Below are positions 6,725-12,946 of a stretch of DNA of 12,946 nucleotides, piece after piece. The translations under genes were made by a program, and so were the position numbers. Each line of letters starts with the position of its first letter. The stretch's first letter is position 1. The DNA is from GCA-2726865 sp050053595 (lineage in GTDB: Archaea > Thermoproteota > Bathyarchaeia > TCS64), in NCBI GenBank assembly GCA_050053595.1, contig JASFTK010000037.1, positions 1 through 12,946 of the forward strand. Reading direction: 5' to 3'. The notes below the pieces were generated by a model. It made no database searches. It saw only the letters and a program-made list of their open reading frames with translations, and was not told where the DNA came from.

Positions 6725-7840
6725 ATGGGTTTAGATATGGTCGTTATCAATCACAAGTTGCTCACTGAGTTTGGAGCCAAAATACTTGAGGCTGCAGGGA
6801 CCCCCGCCGAGGAGGCGGCATGGGTATCGGAGTGTCTGGTGCTCTCCAACTTGAAGGGGGTTGACAGCCACGGTGTTCAGCAGATCCCAGGTTATGTCAA
6901 GGCTATTGAAGATGGTTTCCTGAAGCCCGGGATGAGCCCCACCCTTCTTGAGGAGAAAGCCGCGACGGCGTTCTATGATGGGAACTGGGGTTACGGGTAC
7001 ACCATCGCCCAAGATGTGATGGGGGATACCATGGAGAAAGCAAAGGAGGCTGGGACCGCTTTCTCTGGTATCCGGAACATCCACCATATAGGTAGGGTGG
7101 GGAAGTGGGTGGAACTCGCCCTCGACGAGGATATGATCGGTATAGCCAGCCAACCCGGGGGGGTCTACATTGCACCATGGGGAGGGCTGGACAGGAAGCT
7201 CCCCATAGGCCCTATAGCCTTCGCCGCCCCAACGGGGAAGTATCCACCCATGGTTGTGGATATGTCTGTGGGACCTATCTCTGGTGGGAGGACAGCGATC
7301 CTGGCGGTGAGAGGGCAGGAGGTCCCCCTAGGTTGGTACATCGACGACGAGGGCAAGTCCCATGGAGACCCGAAACTTTTCAGGGACGGGGTGGGAGCCC
7401 AACGCCCCCTGGGCCAGGAGGGCCTAGGCTACAAGGGTATGACATTTTCTATGATTCTGAATGTCCTCGCGGGCCCCCTTCTTGGTCATGTTGTGACCCA
7501 GGCCCACTCTTTCAAGCGGTGCGGGGTCTTCCTCGGTGCCATCGATATCGAGGCTTTCGTCCCCGTGGAGACCTTCAAAGAGGGGATAGATGCATTGATC
7601 GACGACATGAAGTCCTCAAGGCTCGCGGAGGGATTCGAGGAGATACTGATACCGGGGGAGCCTGAGTGGCGGCAGCTGGAGAAACGGAGGAAGGAGGGCC
7701 TGTATCTGGACGACGAGATCTATCAGCGGATACTGGAGACCGCAGAGTCAAAGGGAGTAGATACCTCAAGGTACAGGGGTAGACCTGGGAAGCTGGAGAT
7801 CACCCACCCTTCCTACACCCTAGAAGACAGATACAGGTAG
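6725..7840 (+). CDS. Ldh2/MdhA-family NAD(P)-dependent 2-hydroxy-acid dehydrogenase
   Basis: A 371-residue soluble enzyme of the malate/L-lactate dehydrogenase type 2 family (Pfam Ldh_2), whose members oxidise or reduce 2-hydroxy/2-keto acids such as malate, sulfolactate, ureidoglycolate or diketogulonate. Visible signatures are the catalytic-His motif DSHGVQQIPGYV (His49), NIHHIGRVGKWVE (118-130), PLGWYIDDEG with downstream DP (201-216), and GYKGMTFSMILNVLAGPLLG (235-254). Two normally conserved spots are altered: the TNP of the family reads IGP (161-163), and the usual 'DFATS' reads DMSVG (179-183). The substrate is therefore not predictable and may be unusual. The ATG at 6725 is preferred; it has no RBS but has a well-placed TATA box. 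A second ATG at 6737 is possible. The RraA-like gene follows after 57 bases. Confidence 0.88.
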   Translation: MGLDMVVINHKLLTEFGAKILEAAGTPAEEAAWVSECLVLSNLKGVDSHGVQQIPGYVKAIEDGFLKPGMSPTLLEEKAATAFYDGNWGYGYTIAQDVMGDTMEKAKEAGTAFSGIRNIHHIGRVGKWVELALDEDMIGIASQPGGVYIAPWGGLDRKLPIGPIAFAAPTGKYPPMVVDMSVGPISGGRTAILAVRGQEVPLGWYIDDEGKSHGDPKLFRDGVGAQRPLGQEGLGYKGMTFSMILNVLAGPLLGHVVTQAHSFKRCGVFLGAIDIEAFVPVETFKEGIDALIDDMKSSRLAEGFEEILIPGEPEWRQLEKRRKEGLYLDDEIYQRILETAESKGVDTSRYRGRPGKLEITHPSYTLEDRYR

Positions 7841-7897
7841 CCTCCCTACGATGGGTTAATGTCTTAAACCCCTTCGACTGATGGTCAACTGAGGATC

Positions 7898-8608
7898 ATG
7901 ACAGGTTTATCGGATTCCGAGATCATAATGGGGCTCAAGGATATCGACACCCCCACCATCTCCAACGTGGTGGCGACCTATCCCAAGTCGGAGGACTGCC
8001 TCAAACTCTACGACGCCTGGTACGGGGGCTGGTACACCGATACTAAGATCAGGTGCGTCTACCCTGAGCTGGGTCCCAGGGTAGGCCATGTGGCTACCGT
8101 CATCTTCTGCGAGGAGTCTGAGGACCACCCCCGTGTGGACTGCTGGGCTCTCCCTGAACACATCGAGGAGACGGGAAAGCCCGTGGTCTTGGTCGCGGAG
8201 CAGCAGTTCCCGCCTGAACTGGCGGACCGGGTGGGGTTGTTCGGTGAGATGATGACGACCCGGTACAAGGCGCTTGGGGTGGTGGGGGTGGTGACCAACG
8301 GCCCGATGAGGGATATGGACGCCATCGAACCCCTGGGGGTCCAGTACTATTGTAGCGGTGTGACTCCGTCGCATGGGGATATGATGATCAAGGCGGTGGG
8401 GGTGCCTGTTTCAGTGGGGGGTATGAAGGTAGCCCCAGGGGACATGGTCCACATGGACCTCCATGGCGTCGTCAAATTCCCCACCGAATACGCCGGAGAG
8501 ATACTGAAGAGGGCAAGGGAACTCCTTGAGGATGAGGCTGAGAGAGCAGCCTTTTTCAGAGACCGGGACTTCAGCCTGGAGAAGTGGAAGAAGAAAGAAG
8601 GGGAATAA
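7898..8608 (+). CDS. RraA-like / HMG-oxaloacetate aldolase family protein
   Basis: A 236-residue member of the RraA-like family (Pfam PF03737, formerly 'dimethylmenaquinone methyltransferase'). It includes class II pyruvate aldolases that split 4-hydroxy-4-methyl-2-oxoglutarate or oxaloacetate, and the unrelated-in-role RNase E inhibitor RraA. The signature region is GLFGEMMTTRYKALGVVGVVTNGPMRDMD (about 113-141), with the active-site Arg138-Asp139 in GxxRD. The second is PGDMVHMDLHGVVKFP (180-195), which carries the metal-site acid. Length suits the aldolase subgroup better than short RraA (about 160). Archaea lack RNase E of the E. coli type, so aldolase or lyase activity is the better guess. 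GAGG at 7891-7894 precedes the ATG closely. Probably co-transcribed with the dehydrogenase gene, although an A+T run near 7855-7868 could be an internal promoter. Confidence 0.87.
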   Translation: MTGLSDSEIIMGLKDIDTPTISNVVATYPKSEDCLKLYDAWYGGWYTDTKIRCVYPELGPRVGHVATVIFCEESEDHPRVDCWALPEHIEETGKPVVLVAEQQFPPELADRVGLFGEMMTTRYKALGVVGVVTNGPMRDMDAIEPLGVQYYCSGVTPSHGDMMIKAVGVPVSVGGMKVAPGDMVHMDLHGVVKFPTEYAGEILKRARELLEDEAERAAFFRDRDFSLEKWKKKEGE

Positions 8609-8622
8609 GAGACCGCCTGAGA

Positions 8623-9417
8623 TTATTTTAGGCTGAACAGAATCTTCTCCCCTCTGTCGATACCGAACATCTCTTGAGCGTCCCCCTGATTCACTGCGAG
8701 TTCCATGTATCCACCCCCAGCCACAAGGAGCAAGGGCTCACCCTGGGGGACAGCGGAGAACCGCCTGACATAGGGCAGGGAATACTCCTCCCCCGATATC
8801 CCTACATCAAACACAGCTCTGTCACCTACACCTAGTCTCTCCAGAATCTCGTAGGTGACATTGGTCACCAGATTCCCGAAGCCGTCTACATGGATAACCT
8901 TCGCCTCTATGCTATCCTCCATCACCTGAGGCTCGTATAGGGGAAGCCTGACGTAGCCATCGATCTCAGGGCCGAGACCCTCAGGGGAGACCCCCTTCGC
9001 GAGTAAGGCTCCGGTGGGTCCAAAGGTGTCTCTACCATCGAAGACATCTGAGACCTTCTCAGGCAGGAGCTCCCGGTTCTTGATCTCATAGACCTTCTCA
9101 ACCCCCAGTCGCTCTGCAGCGGGGGCTAGGAGGCCATTGTCGGGGCCCACAAGCCATGCGCCCTTGACCTTGATAATTATGGCCCTCCTCTTGCTGCCCA
9201 CAGTAGGGTCAACGACACCGACATGGACTGTGCCCTCGGGGAAATACGGGACGCTCCGGGCTATGTGGAAGGCTCCCTCGTCGATACTGTAGTTGCCGAC
9301 ATCATGGCTGATGTCCACCAGTATGGCATCAGGGAGGATCTTGAGGATGGCCCCCTTCATCTCGGCGACATAGGAGTCCTTGATACCATAATCCGTCAGT
9401 AGGGTTATGACCACCAT
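8623..9417 (-). CDS. SAM hydroxide adenosyltransferase family protein (DUF62) with altered catalytic His
   Basis: A 264-residue homologue of archaeal SAM hydroxide adenosyltransferase (SAM to adenosine plus methionine), the family related to fluorinase and chlorinase. The N-terminal TDYGIKDSYVAEMKGA and the segment TVHVGVVDPTVGSKRRA carry two of the three triad residues, Asp70 and Arg77, in the DPxVGxxR spacing. PDNGLL (92-97) is also typical. The third triad residue, His in the usual FHGRD, is Asp127 here (VFDGRDTFGP). The C-terminal beta-barrel domain includes VIHVDGFGNLVTN and ends with GYMELAVNQGDA. An in-frame GTG/ATG-like extension to 9489 exists, but family alignment and a TATA box 33 bases upstream favour the ATG at 9417. 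It is convergent with the RraA gene (14 bases) and divergent from the FAH gene. Activity is uncertain because of the substitution. Confidence 0.9.
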   Translation of the reverse strand: MVVITLLTDYGIKDSYVAEMKGAILKILPDAILVDISHDVGNYSIDEGAFHIARSVPYFPEGTVHVGVVDPTVGSKRRAIIIKVKGAWLVGPDNGLLAPAAERLGVEKVYEIKNRELLPEKVSDVFDGRDTFGPTGALLAKGVSPEGLGPEIDGYVRLPLYEPQVMEDSIEAKVIHVDGFGNLVTNVTYEILERLGVGDRAVFDVGISGEEYSLPYVRRFSAVPQGEPLLLVAGGGYMELAVNQGDAQEMFGIDRGEKILFSLK

Positions 9418-9444
9418 TTCGAACACAGTATAGGCCGACTCTGG

Positions 9445-9456
9445 AGATAAAAAACC
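9445..9456 (-). promoter_or_regulatory. TATA box of the DUF62 gene
   Basis: The minus strand reads TTTTTTATCT here, centred about 33 bases before the ATG at 9417. No Shine-Dalgarno lies between. This spacing is the main reason to prefer the shorter reading frame. Confidence 0.5.
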
Positions 9457-9508
9457 TGACGGGGCTCCCCTAGCGAGGACACCAACCATCTACAGCGTGG
9501 TAGCTCAA

Positions 9509-9517
9509 CTTTAAATT
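9509..9517 (+). promoter_or_regulatory. TATA box of the FAH-ROK unit
   Basis: CTTTAAATT is centred about 32 bases before the ATG at 9545, giving a leader of a few bases. The only RBS-like bases are AGG directly before the ATG. It is divergent from the DUF62 promoter, with about 55 bases between the two boxes. Confidence 0.5.
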
Positions 9518-9544
9518 GCCTCAAGCCAGCATAGTCTGATCAGG

Positions 9545-10558
9545 ATGAAGATAGTAGTATTCAACGATAAGAGGCTTGGAGCGTTTATGGAGGACGGTTC
9601 AGTGATCGACCTGAACCTCGCCTACACCTCCCTCCTGGCGAGTAGAGGGGTCAAGAGATCCTACGCCCATGCCCTCTCAGAGGTCCCACCCGACCTCCTC
9701 GCATTTATCGAAGAGGGAGAAACGGGCCTCAAGACCGCAAACGAGGCGGTGGAGCACGTCAGAGAGGGGACGGAGATAGGCCCTAAGGGGGAGAGGCTGA
9801 TCTTCGAACCAGATGAGGTTGAGATCCAGGCTCCCCTGCCCAGTCTTGCTACCCGGATAATGATGGCTGGGGCGAATTTCTATGACCACGCCGCGGATGT
9901 CCGTAGGATGTTCACAGGGGAAGAGGTCACCAGGGAGGATATCAGGAGGCAGGTGGAAGCTGGGGAGTATCTGGCCTGGGGGTTCTGGAAGCAGGCCCGG
10001 AACGTCATCGACCCTGGGGCTCCGATAGTCTACCCTGACCGGACGGAGCGCTTGGACTATGAGGTGGAGGTCGCCGCGATATTCGGGGAGGAGGCGAAAG
10101 ATGTCGAACCTGAGGAGGCGATGGACCACATATACGGCTACACCATCGTCCTGGATATGAGCCTCCGGGACCAGCCTGGTGACAGGGGGCTCTTCCTCTC
10201 CAAGAACTTTGACACCAGTGTCCCCATGGGCCCCTGCCTTGTCACTGCAGATGAGATTGGGGACCCCCACAAACTGGGGCTCAGGCTCAAGGTCAACGGT
10301 GAGTTGCGGCAGGAAGGGACCCAAGAGGACATGATCAGGGGTTATCCTTTCTGGATAAGTATGCTCACCCGGGACATGACCTTCTACCCCGGGGATATGA
10401 TCTGTGGTGGGACATGCTCAGGGACCGCCCTAGACACCAGCCCCAGGGATCCAGAAGGTAAGACGGAGCCCGATAACTTCCTCCAACCGGGGGATATCAT
10501 CGAGGCCTCTGTGGAGAAGATAGGGACCATCCGCCACACCGTTGTAGCCAAGGGGTAA
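9545..10558 (+). CDS. Fumarylacetoacetate hydrolase-family enzyme
   Basis: A 337-residue FAH-superfamily protein. These metal-dependent enzymes hydrolyse, decarboxylate or dehydrate 2-keto acids such as fumarylpyruvate, 2-hydroxyhepta-2,4-dienedioate or 2-keto-3-deoxy sugar acids. Residues 1-95 form the small N-terminal domain and 100-337 the catalytic beta-roll. The metal ligands are visible as Glu173 and Glu175 (LDYEVEVAAIFG) and Asp204 (IVLDMSLRD). NFYDHAADVR supplies the conserved His115, and SKNFDTSVPMGP (219-230) is the substrate-side loop with Lys220. PGDMICGGTCSGT (282-294) corresponds to the usual PGDVIxTGTPxG, with Cys in place of Pro. Reaction and substrate cannot be fixed. Near ROK kinase, RraA and dehydrogenase genes, a 2-keto-3-deoxy acid dehydratase role is one guess. 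The ROK gene follows after 30-39 bases. Confidence 0.9.
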   Translation: MKIVVFNDKRLGAFMEDGSVIDLNLAYTSLLASRGVKRSYAHALSEVPPDLLAFIEEGETGLKTANEAVEHVREGTEIGPKGERLIFEPDEVEIQAPLPSLATRIMMAGANFYDHAADVRRMFTGEEVTREDIRRQVEAGEYLAWGFWKQARNVIDPGAPIVYPDRTERLDYEVEVAAIFGEEAKDVEPEEAMDHIYGYTIVLDMSLRDQPGDRGLFLSKNFDTSVPMGPCLVTADEIGDPHKLGLRLKVNGELRQEGTQEDMIRGYPFWISMLTRDMTFYPGDMICGGTCSGTALDTSPRDPEGKTEPDNFLQPGDIIEASVEKIGTIRHTVVAKG

Positions 10559-10597
10559 TCCCTTATCTTCTCAACCCCCTTCTCCCTAGTGAGTGGT

Positions 10598-11533
10598 ATG
10601 GGATACCTCGCAGTGGACATCGGGGCTACAAACCTGAGAGTGGCTTCGGGAGACGATAGGAGGTTGAACTCAAAGATATCCGAGTCTACTGACAGAAAAA
10701 ATGGTCCTTATGGGATCTCTGACCAGATTGTCCGATTGGCTGGAGAACTCAGTATATCTGAGCTAAGGGCAGTCGGCATCGGCTCTATAGGGCCCATAGA
10801 CCTTGCATCGGGACGGATCGTGGACACCCCTAACCTCCCTTTCAAAGACATCCCCATTGTCAACCCCCTACAGGAAGCATTCAGTGTCCCAGTGGCGATG
10901 CTGAATGACTGCTCCGCCGCCGTTCTCGGGGAACAAAGGTTCGGCGCCGGGAAAGGTGTACGCAATCTTGTCTACATAACCCTGAGCACAGGCATCGGGG
11001 GAGGCGCTCTGGTGGACGGCCACCTGCTCAGGGGGAAGGATGGGAACGCTGTCGAGATTGGCCACCTCACCATCGACCCCCAGTCCCGGTTGAGATGTGG
11101 ATGTGGATGCATGGGGCACTGGGAAGCATACGCCTCTGGGAGCGGGATCCCCAACTTTGTGAGTGAGAACCTAGAGCCCGGTGACGCAGACAGTCTGATG
11201 CTGGAGCTGGCAGGAGGGGATCCAGGAGGGATAACAGCTGAGATTCTATTCGAAGCGGCAGAGAGAGGTGACTCAACCGCCATCAGGCTGGTCCGTATGT
11301 TGGGGGAGGTGAACGCCATAGGACTTGCTGATGTGGTGAACCTGTTCGACCCTGAGATGGTCACCATCGGGGGCTCCATAGCTTTGAACCACCCACGGCT
11401 GATCCTGGAACCCATCCAAGAGAACATCGACAGACACCTCATCAACAGAGAGCCCGAGATAATCATTACCCCTCTGGGGGAAGATGCCGTCCTCTACGGT
11501 GCCCTCGCTCATGCGACCTCATTAATGGAATAG
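10598..11533 (+). CDS. ROK-family sugar kinase (glucokinase-like)
   Basis: An ATP-dependent kinase of the ROK family, likely acting on glucose or another hexose or amino sugar. Phosphate-1 motif: DIGATNLRVA. GSIGP follows in the sugar-binding domain. The catalytic Asp lies in VAMLNDCSAAVLGEQRFGAG. The adenosine motif region has TLSTGIGGGALVDG. The ROK zinc signature is EIGHLTID followed by CGCGCMGHWEAYASG. The last ligand position of the common CxCGxxGCxE pattern is His rather than Cys, as I recall from archaeal members. The protein is 311 residues, the usual length, with no HTH domain, so it is an enzyme rather than a repressor. GTGA at 10589-10592 can serve as a partial Shine-Dalgarno for the ATG at 10598; the GTG at 10589 would add three residues and is the alternative. 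It shares a transcription unit with the FAH gene and converges on the next gene with 10 bases between. Confidence 0.92.
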   Translation: MGYLAVDIGATNLRVASGDDRRLNSKISESTDRKNGPYGISDQIVRLAGELSISELRAVGIGSIGPIDLASGRIVDTPNLPFKDIPIVNPLQEAFSVPVAMLNDCSAAVLGEQRFGAGKGVRNLVYITLSTGIGGGALVDGHLLRGKDGNAVEIGHLTIDPQSRLRCGCGCMGHWEAYASGSGIPNFVSENLEPGDADSLMLELAGGDPGGITAEILFEAAERGDSTAIRLVRMLGEVNAIGLADVVNLFDPEMVTIGGSIALNHPRLILEPIQENIDRHLINREPEIIITPLGEDAVLYGALAHATSLME

Positions 11534-11543
11534 GACGACACAC

Positions 11544-12314
11544 CTAACGCCTCAACGTCAGGGTGATCTCCTGCTGGGTCTCCTCCATCCTGATGACATC
11601 CCCACCCTCTAGGTATAACAACAGGTTGAGCTCGGGCACCCTTATGACCCTAGCCTTAAGGCTGTCCCCACCGATGGTTATAGTCCGGGGGTTCTTCTCT
11701 GCGATAATTTCCAGGTCGAGGAAACCCAACGTTTGGGGTACATAGACATCGATCTCGATCCTCTTGCCTGGCTCCGGAGTGAAAGTCTTGAGGAGGAGGT
11801 CCCAGTGGCCAACCATCAGATTGTCGATGAGGACCGAATTCTCTGGGAGATCTAGGGGTTCCTCTATGACCCTTCCCTCGGTCTCCAGCCGCCCTAGGAC
11901 CTTGTCTTTTTCGAAGAAGCAGGTGATCTGTTCCAAGCTCCCTCCTAGGGTGGCGTTGAGTCTATAATCCACTGGTTTGAGTTCGACGGTGAAAACGTAC
12001 AGGGCCTCTAGCTCTGCTGATCTACCGTCTCTCACGGCTGAGGTGGTGGACCGGACGGTGTAGATCACCTCTCCTATAAAATATCCCATCTCCCCGTGGA
12101 GGTAGGGACCAACAGATTTGACCCAATAGGTATAGTTCCCAACCACTTCCCCGGCGACGGAGTAATCGTAGATCCATTCTTGGCCTATGGGAAGTTCAGG
12201 GAGGGGGGTGGGCTCAAAGTCTACTATGGGGAACTGGAGGGCGGTCCAGTGCTCGAACAGTGCCACTCCACCGACGATAGCGATAGAGATCACTATGATC
12301 CAGAGTTTCCTCAT
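11544..12314 (-). CDS. Membrane-anchored extracytoplasmic protein, unknown function
   Basis: A 256-residue protein with a basic start (MRK) and one hydrophobic segment (residues 4-20), which reads as a signal anchor or uncleaved signal peptide. The remainder is polar, beta-rich and probably outside the cell. It contains two N-glycosylation sequons (Asn60-Tyr-Thr and Asn120-Ala-Thr). Repeating strand patterns (EWIYDYSVAGEV, LYVFTVELKPVDYRL, ITCFFEKDKVLGRLETEG, KRIEIDVYVPQ, LLLYLEGGDVIRMEET) resemble half-barrel, DUF3108- or LolA-like lipid- or polysaccharide-binding folds, but this is only a resemblance. No catalytic motif was seen. The ATG has no Shine-Dalgarno; a strong A+T box at 12332-12344 lies about 24 bases upstream, so the message is probably leaderless. 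The cupin gene lies 45 bases upstream on the same strand. Confidence 0.8.
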   Translation of the reverse strand: MRKLWIIVISIAIVGGVALFEHWTALQFPIVDFEPTPLPELPIGQEWIYDYSVAGEVVGNYTYWVKSVGPYLHGEMGYFIGEVIYTVRSTTSAVRDGRSAELEALYVFTVELKPVDYRLNATLGGSLEQITCFFEKDKVLGRLETEGRVIEEPLDLPENSVLIDNLMVGHWDLLLKTFTPEPGKRIEIDVYVPQTLGFLDLEIIAEKNPRTITIGGDSLKARVIRVPELNLLLYLEGGDVIRMEETQQEITLTLRR

Positions 12315-12331
12315 CTAGATTAAATTCGGGT

Positions 12332-12344
12332 CTATAATATTAAG
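12332..12344 (-). promoter_or_regulatory. TATA box of the membrane-anchored protein gene
   Basis: The minus strand reads CTTAATATTATAG, centred about 24 bases before the ATG at 12314. It gives the gene its own start even though the cupin gene is only 45 bases upstream. Confidence 0.5.
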
Positions 12345-12359
12345 CATGGCTCCCCTAGG

Positions 12360-12683
12360 TTAGGTTTTTACCATGGTGAGGAGCATTTTGAAGGCTGAGA
12401 TCGCCCTTAGAGCGTGGGGTATATCCGCAGGCATAATTATCGCTTCCCCCTCCGTCAGTATGTAGGGCTCACTCCCGATGATGATCTCCACCTCACCGTC
12501 CAGCACTTGGACAAGAGCGTCGAAAGGGGTGGTGTGCTCACTCAGCCCCTCGCCTTCGTCGAATGCGAAGAGGGTGACCGTCCCCGTTGGCTTGTCGATG
12601 ATAGTCCTGCTCACCACCGCCCCATCTTGATAATCTATGACTTCCTTCAATCTCTCGACCCGCGGAGAATCACTATCACTCAT
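12360..12683 (-). CDS. Small single-domain cupin protein
   Basis: A 107-residue protein made of one cupin beta-barrel, of the short archaeal/anaerobe type. Motif 1 is GEGLSEHTTPFDALVQVLDGE (45-64): His50 is present, the second His of HxH is Thr52, and Asp55 stands near the usual Glu. Motif 2 is GEAIIMPADIPHAL (79-92) with His90. The metal site is thus reduced, but this EHTxPFDAL form recurs in the subgroup as I know it, and the C-terminus FKMLLTMVK is also typical. The exact role is unknown; small cupins act as isomerases, dioxygenase-like enzymes or ligand sensors. The start is ATG at 12683, with an A+T box (12714-12722) about 35 bases upstream and no clear Shine-Dalgarno. Confidence 0.88.
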   Translation of the reverse strand: MSDSDSPRVERLKEVIDYQDGAVVSRTIIDKPTGTVTLFAFDEGEGLSEHTTPFDALVQVLDGEVEIIIGSEPYILTEGEAIIMPADIPHALRAISAFKMLLTMVKT

Positions 12684-12713
12684 TCAAACACCCATAGAGT
12701 TGTCTGTGGCCCG

Positions 12714-12722
12714 TGTTTAAAG
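12714..12722 (-). promoter_or_regulatory. TATA-like box of the cupin gene
   Basis: The minus strand reads ATCTTTAAA, about 35 bases before the cupin ATG. A second A+T box in the opposite sense (around 12730-12739) could drive the structured region to the right. Confidence 0.35.
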
Positions 12723-12745
12723 ATGTAACTAGTTAAATTGAGAAT

Positions 12746-12946
12746 GGAGCCCTGCGGTGGGCACCGGGGGCTCCTGCGGCGTTCAACCGCTTCTTGTGCG
12801 TCGATTGGGACAGGTAGACGCACGGTCATCAGTGGCTTATTCTGGGATTAAGGGTTTGTGTGTCGATACTCCCTATCAGTGATGTTCAGCGAAGACATGG
12901 ATTCTCGGTCAACCCTCAAAGGGGTTGCTCGGTTCTCTCAGGTCGA
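12746..12946 (+). ncRNA. Candidate structured RNA, cut by the right edge
   Basis: No frame on either strand stays open for more than about 45 codons here, yet the first 80 bases form three consecutive hairpins. Hairpin 1: GGAGCCC (12746-12752) with GGGCTCC (12768-12774), enclosing CGGT/ACCG. Hairpin 2: GCGG (12776-12779) with CCGC (12787-12790), 7-base loop. Hairpin 3: GTGCGTC (12796-12802) with GACGCAC (12817-12823), 14-base loop. A fourth, CAACCC/GGGTTG, lies at about 12910-12927. An A+T box (TTAAATTG, 12733-12740) lies just upstream on the plus strand. I compared it by eye with archaeal SRP, RNase P and 5S RNA and saw none of their fixed motifs. Strand is uncertain, since hairpins work both ways. 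It may be an RNA gene, a leader of a gene beyond the edge, or a terminator cluster. Confidence 0.35.

Noticed and set aside
9418..9489. 24-residue N-terminal extension of the DUF62 protein
   Set aside because: Family members begin at the MVVITLLTDYG strand. The extension covers the TATA box and has no RBS, so the ATG at 9417 is the better start.
9677..10324. 215-codon minus-strand frame inside the FAH gene
   Set aside because: It is a shadow of the FAH coding sequence, with no RBS, promoter or family signature.
11096..11130. ROK zinc motif with His instead of the last Cys as a novelty
   Set aside because: I recall CGCGxxGHWE in other archaeal ROK kinases, and His can serve as a zinc ligand, so this is likely an ordinary archaeal variant.
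12824..12840. Possible C/D box sRNA (TGATGA on the minus strand)
   Set aside because: A C-like box is present, but no D, C' and D' boxes with the normal 12-base spacing were found.
12744..12848. 35-codon ATG frame over the three hairpins
   Set aside because: The peptide is Arg/Gly/Ser-rich without pattern, and the A+T box is too close for its start. The base-paired structure explains the region better.

Overview
The window reads as archaeal chromosome. The evidence is an aRF1-type release factor with NIKS and GGQ motifs, an archaeal-type valyl-tRNA synthetase, TATA/BRE-like A+T boxes about 25-35 bases before most first genes (many with no Shine-Dalgarno, so leaderless or nearly so), frequent TTG/GTG starts, and a tRNA-Ile with CCA encoded. 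Gene content and AGG/AGA-rich codon use would fit a Bathyarchaeia-like or other TACK archaeon. That placement is inference, because nothing here fixes the phylum.

Layout. (1) 1-393: the 5' part of a small unknown gene runs off the left edge on the minus strand, divergent from the aRF1 gene. (2) 394-4162: aRF1 (+) and ValRS (-) are convergent translation genes. (3) 4401-5234: a metallo-beta-lactamase-fold hydrolase (-). (4) 5264-6724: a more A+T-rich stretch around tRNA-Ile(GAU). It holds a possible 43-residue ORF, an 81-residue unknown protein with a probable leaderless TTG start, a 136-residue orphan protein, and about 310 bases without a convincing gene. (5) 6725-8608: an Ldh2/MdhA-family dehydrogenase followed by an RraA/HMG-aldolase-like protein (+), probably one unit. 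(6) 8623-9417: a SAM hydroxide adenosyltransferase (DUF62) homologue (-) in which the catalytic His position is Asp. (7) 9545-11533: a fumarylacetoacetate-hydrolase-family enzyme and a ROK sugar kinase (+), 30-39 bases apart. (8) 11544-12683: a membrane-anchored extracytoplasmic protein and a small cupin, both minus strand. (9) 12684-12946: no coding capacity, but three consecutive strong hairpins downstream of an A+T box, a candidate structured RNA cut by the right edge.

How they may work together: aRF1, ValRS and tRNA-Ile are translation housekeeping. Ldh2-family dehydrogenase, RraA-like aldolase, FAH-family enzyme and ROK kinase together suggest hydroxy-acid, 2-keto-acid or sugar-acid catabolism, but none of the substrates can be read from sequence. 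I see no mobile element, CRISPR array, defence island or integrase. The items most worth a second look are the DUF62 active-site change, the structured right-hand region, the Ldh2-family protein with a degenerate TNP motif next to RraA, and the small unannotated genes around the tRNA.
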